Virus record (IMG/VR): IMGVR_UViG_3300034682_000176
Span: 1-64,000 of that record
Length of the DNA stretch: 64,000 bases
Source: a virus
Strand: one strand, 5' to 3'
The notes below the pieces were generated by a model that did not search any database, had not been told where the DNA came from, and worked only from the letters and a program-made list of their open reading frames with translations. Shown piece by piece: positions 53,798-62,717 of this stretch; within the stretch, counting starts at the first letter, position 1, and each line of letters begins with the position of its first letter. Position numbers and translations under genes: made by a program.

Positions 53798-54109
53798 TTA
53801 TTTGCGGAACATGTGCTGTTGCCAGCTGACGGTGAAGCCTCCAATCAGCGGCAGCAAGATACTGCGGCTGCCGGTGGTGTAGCGACGCCCTTTTTCTGGC
53901 CAAGCGCTGGTCTTCAGTTTCCACCAGCAGTGTTTGTTAGGTTTGATCCATTGCAAAGACCAACGCCAGGTGATAGAGTTGGGGTGGTGGTAGCCGGCCA
54001 AGACGGCAGCGGTTTTGCTGGAGTGACCATTTCCGTGCATCCAGTTAAAACCAATGTGAAAGCCGTTTTTAAAATGCAGCGAGCGTCCCAAAAAGCGATT
54101 GACATACAT
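53798..54109 (-). CDS. Small Trp/His-rich protein of unknown function
   Basis: A 103-residue protein starting MYVNRFLGRSL with AAGGA eleven bases upstream. It is rich in Trp, His and aromatic residues (FNWMHGNGHSSK, NSITWRWSLQW). No recognised domain. It lies five bases after the 159-residue gene in the polymerase unit. Confidence 0.5.
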   Translation of the reverse strand: MYVNRFLGRSLHFKNGFHIGFNWMHGNGHSSKTAAVLAGYHHPNSITWRWSLQWIKPNKHCWWKLKTSAWPEKGRRYTTGSRSILLPLIGGFTVSWQQHMFRK

Positions 54110-54114
54110 ACGGA

Positions 54115-54594
54115 CTATCCTTCATGTTTCCAAGAACGGTTGATACACAGCGCCGCCACTTCCGAGATGACTTTGCGCAATGCAACTTTGTAGGCGCCGG
54201 GAGTGTGGTCCCAGACCGTGTGACCCATGGACCAACTTTCGTCGTAGTCCAGGGGTTTGTCCAGCGCTGGCACGTAGACACTGACTGTGCGCTCGGACAC
54301 CACAGTCTTGATCTCCATGTACAGCGCTGCTTGCAGCTCCATCGCCTGTGCGTTGTCAACCCGAGGGTTCCACAGCACCTTATGCTTGTCCGGCAAATGG
54401 ACCATCAGGTAAGGATCACCTTCACACCCAACCGTGTATCCAGAGATAACTCCGGTCGGATGCACGATCTGGTAGTTGGCAACCAACTCCTCGATGTAGA
54501 CTTGACCGAACTTGCAGACCATCTGGGTGTAATCCACAAGCACAAAGACAGTCTGGCGCGACACAGTACCACTGCGACAGAGACAGTTGTTCAT
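54115..54594 (-). CDS. Unknown protein in the DNA polymerase unit
   Basis: A 159-residue protein; GAGGAAACC precedes the ATG. It begins MNNCLCRSGTVSRQ and has a beta-rich middle (TVFVLVDYTQMV, VHPTGVISGYTV). No recognised domain. It is separated from the polymerase stop by 11 bases, so it is probably co-transcribed. Confidence 0.5.
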   Translation of the reverse strand: MNNCLCRSGTVSRQTVFVLVDYTQMVCKFGQVYIEELVANYQIVHPTGVISGYTVGCEGDPYLMVHLPDKHKVLWNPRVDNAQAMELQAALYMEIKTVVSERTVSVYVPALDKPLDYDESWSMGHTVWDHTPGAYKVALRKVISEVAALCINRSWKHEG

Positions 54595-54605
54595 GGTTTC
54601 CTCAC

Positions 54606-56750
54606 TTAGGCGTACATCGCCGGGTTGAATTGATCCTTCACCAGTTTTTCCTTGTAGAGCATGGGACCCAGGGTTTCCAGCACCAGCCGATGTTGCAGTG
54701 TCACATCCAGCACAATGCGTTCAATGTCCACCACTTGCAGCAAGATGTCAGGGATACCATAGCCGGCCACGTAGTCTGCGTTCAGGTACAGGGTCGGTAG
54801 GTTCTTTTTGTTGTTGCGCAGACACCAAGCTTTCATGCGCTCCCGCATGGCGGGGTCAGGGAAGCTTTCCACCCAGTTGACCAAAGCGGTCTTGGACGTG
54901 ACCTTGGTAGGCAGCTTGAGCACTCCATAGGGAGGCTCAGGGAACTCACCGTAGTTAGGACCAAACACTTCGTTCCAGAACAAGTGGCGTCCATACGGAG
55001 AGCGTGCCGCTTCCTGGGAGTACGCCGACTCGTTGTTGATCTTAGAACGCTTCAAGAACACTGGCTCGCCCTTAGAGATCGAACCGATGATCTTGTGCTC
55101 CAGATCAGTGACGCGTTTGAGGAACTTGGTGAACACCAGCTTCTTATTGCCAGCGACGGTCTCCAAGACTTCTTGCATCATCTCGTTGCCGTCGTCAATA
55201 ACGAACTTGGGAACTGTCGAGTTCTTCAGGTGCACACCCTTGCGCTCGATTTCTTCCTTGGTGAGGACCGTGCCTTCTTGCAGCACCGTGTACGCATAGT
55301 AGTGCTTACTGACTTCAGCCGGGGAGTGCGCGAGCCACAGGTACTCGTTTTTCATCCCCATCTTATCCAGCAGCTCTTCATCGATGTTCAGGTTGCGCGA
55401 AAGAATCCGCAGCAAGTGCACGATGGCTTGCGATGCAAAGAAACTGATCAACCCACCCAAAGCAATGGTCTTAGCGTCGATGCGGAATTCACCCCCGCAG
55501 TACCACTTGACCCATTCGTCCATGGTAAAGCAGGTAGAATCGGTGTCCGAGAGCACCACCACACGCCGGCGCATGTTGCGTAGGCGGAAGCTGTTGACCG
55601 GCATGATCGGTGTCATGAAAAAGCAGTTGAAGAACTCCTTGGCTTCCAACAAAGCTTTCTCGGTCTTGAGTGCGGTCAGGTAGATGGATTCGGGAATCAA
55701 CGTGTCCTTCAAGACGGGTTCGTTGTAGTCCTTGCCCTTGCCCTTGAGCTCGTAGAAGAAGATGTGGTGGATGTAGTACAAGAAGTTCTCATCCAGCGCA
55801 TACAGCTTGCTGGCCACGTCATCGATGTGTTCAGTGGCTTCGACCTTCGAGATCAGACCATCCATCAGCTTGCGCATGAACTCAGGGTTGAACTGACGCA
55901 GGTGGTACAAGTCACCGGTGTAGCAGATGGCGGCGCGCTGGGCTGGGCTCAGGCGCTGCAGGTAAGGGATGATGAACTTGTCATAGTACGCGTTGTCATG
56001 GAAGTACAGGTCCGAGGAGTACTTGAGGACTTTGACGGTTTCTTCTACGGTTGGCAGATGCAAACCAAACTTGGCGCAGACACGCTCGATCTCATGGGGG
56101 TTGGTGTAGGTGGTGATGTAGACCAAGTTGTTGAGCACGTCTTGGCCACGGGGGTAGTAACGATTGCCTGCAACGATGCGTTCGTTGTTGGCATTGGACA
56201 TGGAGGTCATCGTCCGGGTCAGGGACGTGAGGGTGGAGTGGTTCGATGGGTTGTGCAGGATACAAGCTGCCAGACCAAACGCCCCAGACAACGAGTTGGC
56301 GTAGATCTTGAGCAAGTTCTGCTCGTTGTTCTTGTGGTCAGCCAGCAAGATGTTGCCAGCTGCTTTGGCTTTTTGGCCTTCCTTTTTGGCCACCTTGCGC
56401 TTGGTCACGGCCATGAACACGAACTCAGAGAGCATCGATTTGTCTTGTGCCCGCGACGCATAGGTCGTGAAGGTAGGTGTCAGGATGTTGCCTTGCTTCA
56501 GATTGGTATTGATGTAGTTGTACACTGTCGTGTCCTTGACAGTGCGGTCACCATTTTCAATCCGCTCAAAGCACTTCATTGTGCGGTCTTTGAAGTGGGT
56601 CTTGAGCAGTTCCTTGACCTTCTCATCAGCCACTTCCTTAGAGACACCCTTGCGTGCTTGGAAGTACTGACTCAGTTGTTCGGCATATGCACGCACTGGG
56701 TTCAGTGGTGTCTTATAGTGAGTCTTGTCTTTGAAGAAGACTTCTTGCAT
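54606..56750 (-). CDS. Family B DNA polymerase, C-terminal part
   Basis: A 714-residue protein starting MQEVFFKDKT with AAAAAGGAG upstream. Motif B (LLKIYANSLSGAFG, 146-159) and motif C (VVLSDTDSTCF, 398-408) of family B polymerases are clear. Motif A (DxxSLYP) and the 3'-5' exonuclease motifs are not visible, so the N-terminal half is probably encoded elsewhere. The gap between B and C is ~240 residues, several times the usual length. The rest forms a long thumb-like region. It is expected to replicate the phage genome with the DnaB-like helicase. It diverges from the gene at 56859. Confidence 0.8.
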   Translation of the reverse strand: MQEVFFKDKTHYKTPLNPVRAYAEQLSQYFQARKGVSKEVADEKVKELLKTHFKDRTMKCFERIENGDRTVKDTTVYNYINTNLKQGNILTPTFTTYASRAQDKSMLSEFVFMAVTKRKVAKKEGQKAKAAGNILLADHKNNEQNLLKIYANSLSGAFGLAACILHNPSNHSTLTSLTRTMTSMSNANNERIVAGNRYYPRGQDVLNNLVYITTYTNPHEIERVCAKFGLHLPTVEETVKVLKYSSDLYFHDNAYYDKFIIPYLQRLSPAQRAAICYTGDLYHLRQFNPEFMRKLMDGLISKVEATEHIDDVASKLYALDENFLYYIHHIFFYELKGKGKDYNEPVLKDTLIPESIYLTALKTEKALLEAKEFFNCFFMTPIMPVNSFRLRNMRRRVVVLSDTDSTCFTMDEWVKWYCGGEFRIDAKTIALGGLISFFASQAIVHLLRILSRNLNIDEELLDKMGMKNEYLWLAHSPAEVSKHYYAYTVLQEGTVLTKEEIERKGVHLKNSTVPKFVIDDGNEMMQEVLETVAGNKKLVFTKFLKRVTDLEHKIIGSISKGEPVFLKRSKINNESAYSQEAARSPYGRHLFWNEVFGPNYGEFPEPPYGVLKLPTKVTSKTALVNWVESFPDPAMRERMKAWCLRNNKKNLPTLYLNADYVAGYGIPDILLQVVDIERIVLDVTLQHRLVLETLGPMLYKEKLVKDQFNPAMYA

Positions 56751-56858
56751 TTTGGCACTCCTTTTTTGCACTGGTCTCGCACTGTATGAAGCGACAGACA
56801 CGAAAAATACTCTGATCTCTTTATATCCCTTTGTTTCCCTAGCTAAGGAGCACACGCC

Positions 56859-57077
56859 GTGTCCGACATGAACCTCCCTGAAGTGCAAAATCAACAACTG
56901 GCAACTGCTGTCACCGACAACGCCATCGTGCTGTCCAACATCGTGGAGCTGGCAACATCGACCGTGCGCCAGATTGCCCGCAAGAACCTGGCCGATGCCC
57001 TGGGTGACCAAAGCCAAGCCCGCGAGGTGGTCTCCAACGCTGTGGCCAACCGCATCAAGGAAAAGCTGGGTCTGTAA
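56859..57077 (+). CDS. Small helical protein of unknown function
   Basis: A 72-residue protein starting at GTG, eight bases after AAGGAG. Two amphipathic helices (DNAIVLSNIVELATSTVRQIA and a C-terminal helix ending RIKEKLGL, given in part). It is followed after 36 bases by a structural-type gene, so it may be a small virion or scaffold component. Confidence 0.55.
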   Translation: MSDMNLPEVQNQQLATAVTDNAIVLSNIVELATSTVRQIARKNLADALGDQSQAREVVSNAVANRIKEKLGL

Positions 57078-57113
57078 GACCTGCCACTGTCTGATTTAAG
57101 GAAAAGAATCACC

Positions 57114-58577
57114 ATGCTCAACCATACCTCTGCCAATATCGGTATCAACCTGGCGTTGATGGCCAACGACCGCAAGATCGAACTGACACCCATGGCCGGA
57201 AGCCTGATGGAAGCCCTGAGCCAATCCATCAAGCACCGCACCGACCTGACGGTGGGAGCCGACCTTGAAAGCCTGCCGTTTGCCATTACCGGCGCTTCCA
57301 CAGGTGACCGCTCGGAGATGGACTCCAACAACTACAACGCCAGCACGCACGACACCTTGATGGACAGCTTCCAGGTGGAACTGGCCCAAGTCGTCGCCCA
57401 ACAGGTGGTCTATGCCCGTTCGGTGGTGCACACCAAGATCAAGCATCTGGAAGATGCAGTGCGCGGCGCCTTCAGCCAGTACGGCATCAAGGAAGCTGAA
57501 GACTTCTTTGTGGTCAACTTCCACAAGCTGCACGACCTGTTCAAGACCGACTTGATCGACCAAGAAGTCAAGACCGGCGGCGGCTGGCCTTTGACCTCCG
57601 ATGTCATGAACTTCGGGGAAATCTTCACACCAGAATTCGACGTGGTGGGGTACTTCGCCACCGGCGACGATGAGATCGACCAGCTGATCAAAGACTGGGT
57701 GAACTCCGTGGGCAAGGACGTCATTCTGTCGTACCTGGCTCCCAAGTCCGCCAACTTCGAGACCAGCCTGTACGGTCCTGCTGCGCTGGACTACTACATG
57801 GCCAACTTCTTGCTGTACCGTCAGCTGACCATCAAGCAAGACCTGAACGTGGGTCTGGGTACGGTGCAACTGCTCGCTTCTAGCACAGCCAACCGCGAAT
57901 ACCACGCCGGCCAGCTGTCGCTGCATCTGGGCAACTACGAAAGCCGTGTGCGTCAAGGTCAGCTGCTGTCGCCAGACAGTCAGACCAAGTTCAGCTACAT
58001 GTCCAACACCAAGTTCAACATCACGGTCTACGAAGAGAGCTTCGCTCAACTGACCGATGAAGACTCGGCCTTGGAGAAGATCTTCGGCGCAATTGCCCGC
58101 AACGGTGTGGTCGATCTGTCGGTCGAGATGATCAAGCAAGAAGGCGAGCAGATGCTGCGCCACTGGAAGACGGTGCGTGGTCTGTATACCTCGTACTTGG
58201 TGTCCAACCGCTCGCAAACGCTCAAGAGCCTGTTGCGTGTGATGCTGGAAGCCAGCATTGACCTGGACTGCGGTGAAGAAAAGGACTCACCCCTGTTCGA
58301 TCCTGCCTACCGTGCCAAGTCCATGGATCTGGCCTACGAGTACATCGACACCCTGCAATCGTCCGATGCCAATGACTTGTACAAGGTGTGTATGGAACTG
58401 ATGGGTCGCATCATCTACCGTTTCTCGAACGCGTACTTCTTCATTCGTGAGATGTACGAGATCTTGAAGCAAGACGATGACATCGAACCCCAAGAAGCCA
58501 GCCATGCCGCCATGGTCCGTTACATCACGGACTTCTTGCTGGAGCAAGTGAGTGTGAGCAAGCGCACTGCTGTGTAA
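57114..58577 (+). CDS. Probable structural protein
   Basis: A 487-residue protein with AAGGAAAAG before the ATG and strongly biased codons. It is mixed alpha/beta with no catalytic motif; TGDDEIDQLIKDWVNSVGKD and SRVRQGQLLSPDSQTKF lie in the middle. Its expression signs (codon bias, late-type context, own terminator) suggest an abundant virion protein. No family recognised. Confidence 0.55.
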   Translation: MLNHTSANIGINLALMANDRKIELTPMAGSLMEALSQSIKHRTDLTVGADLESLPFAITGASTGDRSEMDSNNYNASTHDTLMDSFQVELAQVVAQQVVYARSVVHTKIKHLEDAVRGAFSQYGIKEAEDFFVVNFHKLHDLFKTDLIDQEVKTGGGWPLTSDVMNFGEIFTPEFDVVGYFATGDDEIDQLIKDWVNSVGKDVILSYLAPKSANFETSLYGPAALDYYMANFLLYRQLTIKQDLNVGLGTVQLLASSTANREYHAGQLSLHLGNYESRVRQGQLLSPDSQTKFSYMSNTKFNITVYEESFAQLTDEDSALEKIFGAIARNGVVDLSVEMIKQEGEQMLRHWKTVRGLYTSYLVSNRSQTLKSLLRVMLEASIDLDCGEEKDSPLFDPAYRAKSMDLAYEYIDTLQSSDANDLYKVCMELMGRIIYRFSNAYFFIREMYEILKQDDDIEPQEASHAAMVRYITDFLLEQVSVSKRTAV

Positions 58578-58583
58578 GCCCTG

Positions 58584-58628
58584 ATCCCTCTAGCCTACCT
58601 GTAAAATAGGTAGGCTAGAGGGATTCTT
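58584..58628 (+). terminator. Hairpin terminator
   Basis: A perfect 17-bp stem ATCCCTCTAGCCTACCT / AGGTAGGCTAGAGGGAT followed by TCTTT. Confidence 0.75.
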
Positions 58629-58665
58629 TGGTCTATTTTAACACCTCATAACTAGAGCTCTTGAT

Positions 58666-59571
58666 ATGCAAATCCGTTTCCTCGATCAAAGCGTCTACAC
58701 CTACATCGACAACAACTTGCCGATGGGTATCGGTTACCAGTGCTACTCCGTGTTCCACCTGGCTGAACAGCTGGGTCTGAAGGAGTACGACAAAACGTTT
58801 GTCGATCTGATTTTTCTGCCAGACCTCGTAGAGCCCGATGAGGTGCGAGATCTGTTTATTGAGAAGGTGCAGCGCTTGGCAGCGGAGTGCATCGAGCGCC
58901 ACCACATCAAGCTTGATGAAGACGCCACAGCTACGCTCGATGAACTCAAGGAGATCTTGCACTTTTTGGTGCTGGTGCAAAACCTGGAAGACCCTGAAGT
59001 CATCAGCGCTCGTTTGCATGGCTTGGGTACTCCCCGTGCGATCTTCCTGGACGTGTTGTGTCAAATGACGCATTTGGAGAAGTGGCGTGCCATGGAGCTG
59101 ATCGAAGATGTGAAAGAGCAGTTGATCCTCGCCATGCAACAACTGCTGCAAGACACGGCAGCCGAAACCAAAGAAGCTCCAGACCAAGCGTATAACCTCT
59201 CGGTCGTGGCACTCAAGGAGTTCATGGCAGACGGTCAGTGTTTGGGCTTGACCATGTTTGAGGCAGGCTTTCAACGCTTACAGTGGCAAACACTGACCAA
59301 GCTGATCCCTTTGGATTTGAACAAACACTTCGAGGAGCTTGCCAAGACATCGATCGCCCAGTGTGCCATTGACTTCGTCAGTCTGGCGCTGGTGTGTAAG
59401 GACTCTTACCAGACGCCTTCTTTGTATCTGCAAAAGGTCATGCCGCAGTACATCGACAGCACCGAGACGATCACCCAAATTCACACGGCCGTGATGTCGA
59501 TCTTGGCGGACTATCAAACCACCAAGGAAGTCATGGTCCAGCAACAAAAGGTTCAGGAGCAAAGCTTGTGA
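58666..59571 (+). CDS. Unknown protein coupled to the second beta' fragment
   Basis: A 301-residue helical protein starting MQIRFLDQSV; the ribosome site is weak (AGAGCTC). Two Glu/Leu-rich helical blocks (DLVEPDEVRDLFIEKVQRL, AMELIEDVKEQLILAMQQLL, each given in part) and a Gln-rich C-terminus. Its stop overlaps the start of the beta' fragment by four bases, so it may be a companion subunit of that polymerase; no polymerase motif is visible in it. Confidence 0.5.
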   Translation: MQIRFLDQSVYTYIDNNLPMGIGYQCYSVFHLAEQLGLKEYDKTFVDLIFLPDLVEPDEVRDLFIEKVQRLAAECIERHHIKLDEDATATLDELKEILHFLVLVQNLEDPEVISARLHGLGTPRAIFLDVLCQMTHLEKWRAMELIEDVKEQLILAMQQLLQDTAAETKEAPDQAYNLSVVALKEFMADGQCLGLTMFEAGFQRLQWQTLTKLIPLDLNKHFEELAKTSIAQCAIDFVSLALVCKDSYQTPSLYLQKVMPQYIDSTETITQIHTAVMSILADYQTTKEVMVQQQKVQEQSL

Positions 59572-60884
59572 CGAAAACAGAATACCTCAAGCGCTGTGTG
59601 TTGGCGCTCACCCCCTTGGAGTACCCTTCCTGGTATGTGTACATGCTGGGCATTGCTTTGCCTGCTAAACACAACTGGGAAGAACTCGAACCTCTGTGTC
59701 CTTACCCCCAAGAAGACGGCATGTATTTTGTCGACTTGGAAGGCGAAGAACAAAAGAAGGTCTTGACCAAGATCACCGACACCAAGCCCGGTCAAGCGGT
59801 GTTCAACATCAAGGACATGATCGATGTCGACCATTCGTGGTTGCCAACCATCTCCGGTAACTTCCAGACCAAGCTGGGCAACTTGCTGCTCAACGCGGTA
59901 GCCCTGTACCCTTCGGTCAAAGCCAAGCTGCCGTATGAGAACGGCGCTATCAAGGTCAAGGATCTGGAAGCCAAAATCGCCAAGCTCTTGGAGAGTGACG
60001 ACAAGGCCACCGAACACCAGATCTCGACCTCCGAACAAGAAGCGTGCTTTGACCGACTGTGGTTCTTTACCACCATCTCCAAGCTGATCAACATTGCTGC
60101 CACACCCAAACTGGTGACGCGCGCACCGGGCACCAAAGAGCTGCGCAAGAAGCTGTTGGCCGAGCACAAAGACCAGCTGTCTGATCCCGCCGTGGTGGCA
60201 TCGATCGTTGCCAAACTCGATGAGCATGACAAAGAGTACCTCAAGGATGACCCGGTTGTTGCCATGGGTCTGTCCAAAAAGGAAAACACCGCTCGTAAGA
60301 AATTGCACCAGATGTACGGTGAGACCAACGACTTTGATGCCAAGCTGGGTTCCGACCCTATTCTTGGTAGCATGGACGAAGGTCTGAACACCGACCCGCG
60401 CGATCTGTCCAAGTACATCAACGACTTGCGTTACGCGTCCTACTCCCGTGGTCACTCCACCCAGCTGGCGGGTTACACGTACAAGATCTTGCAGCGTTCG
60501 CTCTCCGGTATGGACATCGTCGATGCCGACTGCAATACGCTCAAGGGCTATGCCCGCTTGATCACCAAACGCAATGTCAACAAGTTGGTGGGTCGCTACG
60601 TCAAACCCAAACCCACTGACAAACAGTGGACCTTGGTGGAAAGCGAAGACCAAGCCGGCAGCTACATGGGTCAAAACCTGACCATGCGCTCGGCCATGTA
60701 CTGCCAGTCGCCCAACAACACGTTGTGCTACCGGTGTCTGGGCGAGACGTTCAAAGGCTCAACCTCAGCCATGACCAACCTGGCAGCTTCCATGTCTGCC
60801 GAGTTCATGACCTTGTTCTTGAAGCGCATGCACACCTCAGGCTTTACCCTGACCACGATCGAGAAGAAAGACCTCATCACCTAA
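59568..60884 (+). CDS. RNA polymerase beta' fragment (short form)
   Basis: A 438-residue protein starting at GTG after CAGGAG. The C-terminal third carries beta' motifs: SYSRGHSTQLAGYTYKIL (the TADSGYLTRRL region), GMDIVDADCNTLKG (the DDCGT region) and MYCQSPNNTLCYRCLG. The four cysteines C322, C379, C387 and C390 match the second zinc site of beta'. It stops just after the start of the bridge/trigger region (LFLKRMHTSGFTLTTI), unlike the longer paralogue at 28486. The N-terminal 280 residues are unrecognised. Two beta' C-terminal pieces imply two polymerases, as in phiKZ-like phages with virion and non-virion enzymes; which one this belongs to is not decided here. Confidence 0.75.
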   Translation: MTKTEYLKRCVLALTPLEYPSWYVYMLGIALPAKHNWEELEPLCPYPQEDGMYFVDLEGEEQKKVLTKITDTKPGQAVFNIKDMIDVDHSWLPTISGNFQTKLGNLLLNAVALYPSVKAKLPYENGAIKVKDLEAKIAKLLESDDKATEHQISTSEQEACFDRLWFFTTISKLINIAATPKLVTRAPGTKELRKKLLAEHKDQLSDPAVVASIVAKLDEHDKEYLKDDPVVAMGLSKKENTARKKLHQMYGETNDFDAKLGSDPILGSMDEGLNTDPRDLSKYINDLRYASYSRGHSTQLAGYTYKILQRSLSGMDIVDADCNTLKGYARLITKRNVNKLVGRYVKPKPTDKQWTLVESEDQAGSYMGQNLTMRSAMYCQSPNNTLCYRCLGETFKGSTSAMTNLAASMSAEFMTLFLKRMHTSGFTLTTIEKKDLIT

Positions 60885-60892
60885 GCACTCAA

Positions 60893-60922
60893 ACACACCA
60901 GAGCCGCAAAGCTCTGGTGTGT
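60893..60922 (+). terminator. Hairpin terminator
   Basis: A perfect 12-bp stem ACACACCAGAGC / GCTCTGGTGTGT followed by CTGATTTATTTT. Confidence 0.75.
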
Positions 60923-60939
60923 CTGATTTATTTTCAATA

Positions 60940-60949
60940 CCATATATAA
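60940..60949 (+). promoter_or_regulatory. CCATATATAA candidate phage promoter
   Basis: CCATATATAA 42 bases before the start at 60991; one base different from the ACATATATA element at four other sites. Confidence 0.45.
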
Positions 60950-60990
60950 CCTATGTGAAATATCGCATTCGCATTACAAAGGAGTTTCAG

Positions 60991-61578
60991 ATGAGCGCTT
61001 ACTTCGTACATTCCATTCAGGCGGTTAACGATTTGTTGACCGGCAAAATCAAAGCACTGCCTGTGGTTGTTTTTGAGTCGTCCGACAAAGCAGCCCAATT
61101 TCCAACCTTGATCAGTCTGCACAACACCAAGTGTTTTGGCATTTACCAACACAATACAGAGTCGGTTCCAATGTTCTTTGCTGGTGACCGAGAGTTCTTG
61201 TTTGGAAACGAACAAAAACCTAAGGTGATGCGTGACGCATTCCTCTTTCCAGAGTTGGTAGGAGAGCGTGAAGTTGCGGTTGTTCGACCTGACGGCAACA
61301 AAGAGGGCGTAAACTTTGTCAATGAAACCATTAGCGTCATGGAGTTTTTTCAGTATCTGTACAAGCTCTATCAGCAAACTCTGCTGGACGCAATGAACAT
61401 CGACTTGACTGGGGTGGTGATTGACGTCGAGTCTGAAAGTCAAATCGAAGAAAACGCACGAACAGCAATCGTGCAGCTGAAAACCGATCGTGAGCACTTT
61501 GAAAAACTCTTCGCAAATACTCCACGCGTTGAAGAAGCGCTGTTTCTGACATCGATTCCCACCTACCTCAACGCTTGA
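60991..61578 (+). CDS. Unknown protein
   Basis: A 195-residue protein starting MSAYFVHSIQ with AAAGGAG upstream. A beta-rich N-terminus (ALPVVVFESSD, CFGIYQHNTE) and an acidic C-terminal helix. More A/T-rich codons than the structural genes. It heads a string of four small genes (to 63.5 kb) under one CCATATATA element, and the arrangement suggests early expression. No domain recognised. Confidence 0.5.
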   Translation: MSAYFVHSIQAVNDLLTGKIKALPVVVFESSDKAAQFPTLISLHNTKCFGIYQHNTESVPMFFAGDREFLFGNEQKPKVMRDAFLFPELVGEREVAVVRPDGNKEGVNFVNETISVMEFFQYLYKLYQQTLLDAMNIDLTGVVIDVESESQIEENARTAIVQLKTDREHFEKLFANTPRVEEALFLTSIPTYLNA

Positions 61579-61606
61579 GGTTGTTTCCCACATTCATCGA
61601 GGCTGT

Positions 61607-62164
61607 ATGATCACACGTTACCTTGCTCAAGACACGAAGTTCATTGAAGAGCTGGTGCTGGGCGTTCGACAAGAAGCACCAATCATTGTCACCACCGCAG
61701 AGCGTATGCACAAGTACCCTGGCAAAAAAGCCTTGCTGGGGTTGTATGACATTGTGGTGTTTCAGCAAGACCGCAGCAGCCCTATGCTGTTTTGCTTGCG
61801 CAAAGCAACCGAAGAGCCAGCGCGCAACATGATCGACCATACCGATCTTGCGGCCAGTGTGCCTGTATCTCCAGGCTCGGTGGTTGCTGGCGAGATCGAC
61901 GAGTTCATCTCCATCGATCTTTGGCAGCTGTGCACCCACTACTTCACCCACCTTCTGATCTCTCTGGAAGCTGAGATCGGGGTGAGTATGACCGTGGACG
62001 ACATCGTTAAGATTGACCGGTTTGTGAATGGATACCCGGTCTTCAAGAGCACCGTCACACCCCATAAAACTTGGGATGCCGTTCAGTGGACACCGTTCTT
62101 TAAGAATGGCCACTTTGCATTTCAGGTTTGTTTCAATTCACCATCCCCTAACCCAGTGGGTTAA
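61607..62164 (+). CDS. Unknown protein
   Basis: A 185-residue protein starting MITRYLAQDT with GAGGC before the ATG. Contains IIVTTAERMHKYPGKKALLGLYDIVVF (in part) near 25-52 and a His-containing helix LCTHYFTHLL. No recognised domain. Confidence 0.5.
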   Translation: MITRYLAQDTKFIEELVLGVRQEAPIIVTTAERMHKYPGKKALLGLYDIVVFQQDRSSPMLFCLRKATEEPARNMIDHTDLAASVPVSPGSVVAGEIDEFISIDLWQLCTHYFTHLLISLEAEIGVSMTVDDIVKIDRFVNGYPVFKSTVTPHKTWDAVQWTPFFKNGHFAFQVCFNSPSPNPVG

Positions 62165-62184
62165 GCACAAAAAGGAGTTTCACC

Positions 62185-62709
62185 ATGAAGAAGTTTGATT
62201 CGGAGCACGCCAGCAAAATCAAGAGCTTTGTCGTCAACGGTGTTGGTTACACGCACATGATCGACCTGACCAACGACTCGGTCTATCTGATCGACGAAGA
62301 GATGAACATCTTGCTGGAGTTCACCAGTAACAGTGTCATTTTGGATCTGACCGCAGAGCCACAGCGTACGCTGGGGCGCTTTCAGCTTCGCCAAAACAAC
62401 TGGTGGTTGATTGATGACATCCAGGGCACCGAAACCATGGGTACATCGTTCAACGATCCCGACGGCCTGCTCAAGGACGAAGTGGCGTTCAGCAAACAGT
62501 GGCTTGCCAACAAAGACAAGTATGCTGCCCAAGTCCAACGAGACAAAATCAGTGCGGAACGTCGCCGATCGCCAGTCCTCGCCTTTGAGGAACCTCTGGT
62601 GCGTATCAAAACAGCGCAAGACGAAGAACGTCTGCGTCTGGCACAGCAAAAGCGTGACCGCAAGGCCGCCAAGCGTGTCACCCCACAACCCCAACTCCCC
62701 AATTCCTAA
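62185..62709 (+). CDS. Unknown protein with basic C-terminal tail
   Basis: A 174-residue protein with AAAAGGAG before the ATG. The first ~110 residues are mixed alpha/beta; the last ~35 are a Lys/Arg/Gln-rich helix (RLAQQKRDRKAAKRV) that may bind nucleic acid. No recognised domain. Confidence 0.5.
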   Translation: MKKFDSEHASKIKSFVVNGVGYTHMIDLTNDSVYLIDEEMNILLEFTSNSVILDLTAEPQRTLGRFQLRQNNWWLIDDIQGTETMGTSFNDPDGLLKDEVAFSKQWLANKDKYAAQVQRDKISAERRRSPVLAFEEPLVRIKTAQDEERLRLAQQKRDRKAAKRVTPQPQLPNS

Positions 62710-62717
62710 GGACCTCT

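Noticed and set aside
53697-53924. A 75-codon minus-strand frame starting near 53924
   Set aside because: It overlaps most of the better-supported 103-residue gene at 53798-54109, which has a ribosome site, and it has none itself.
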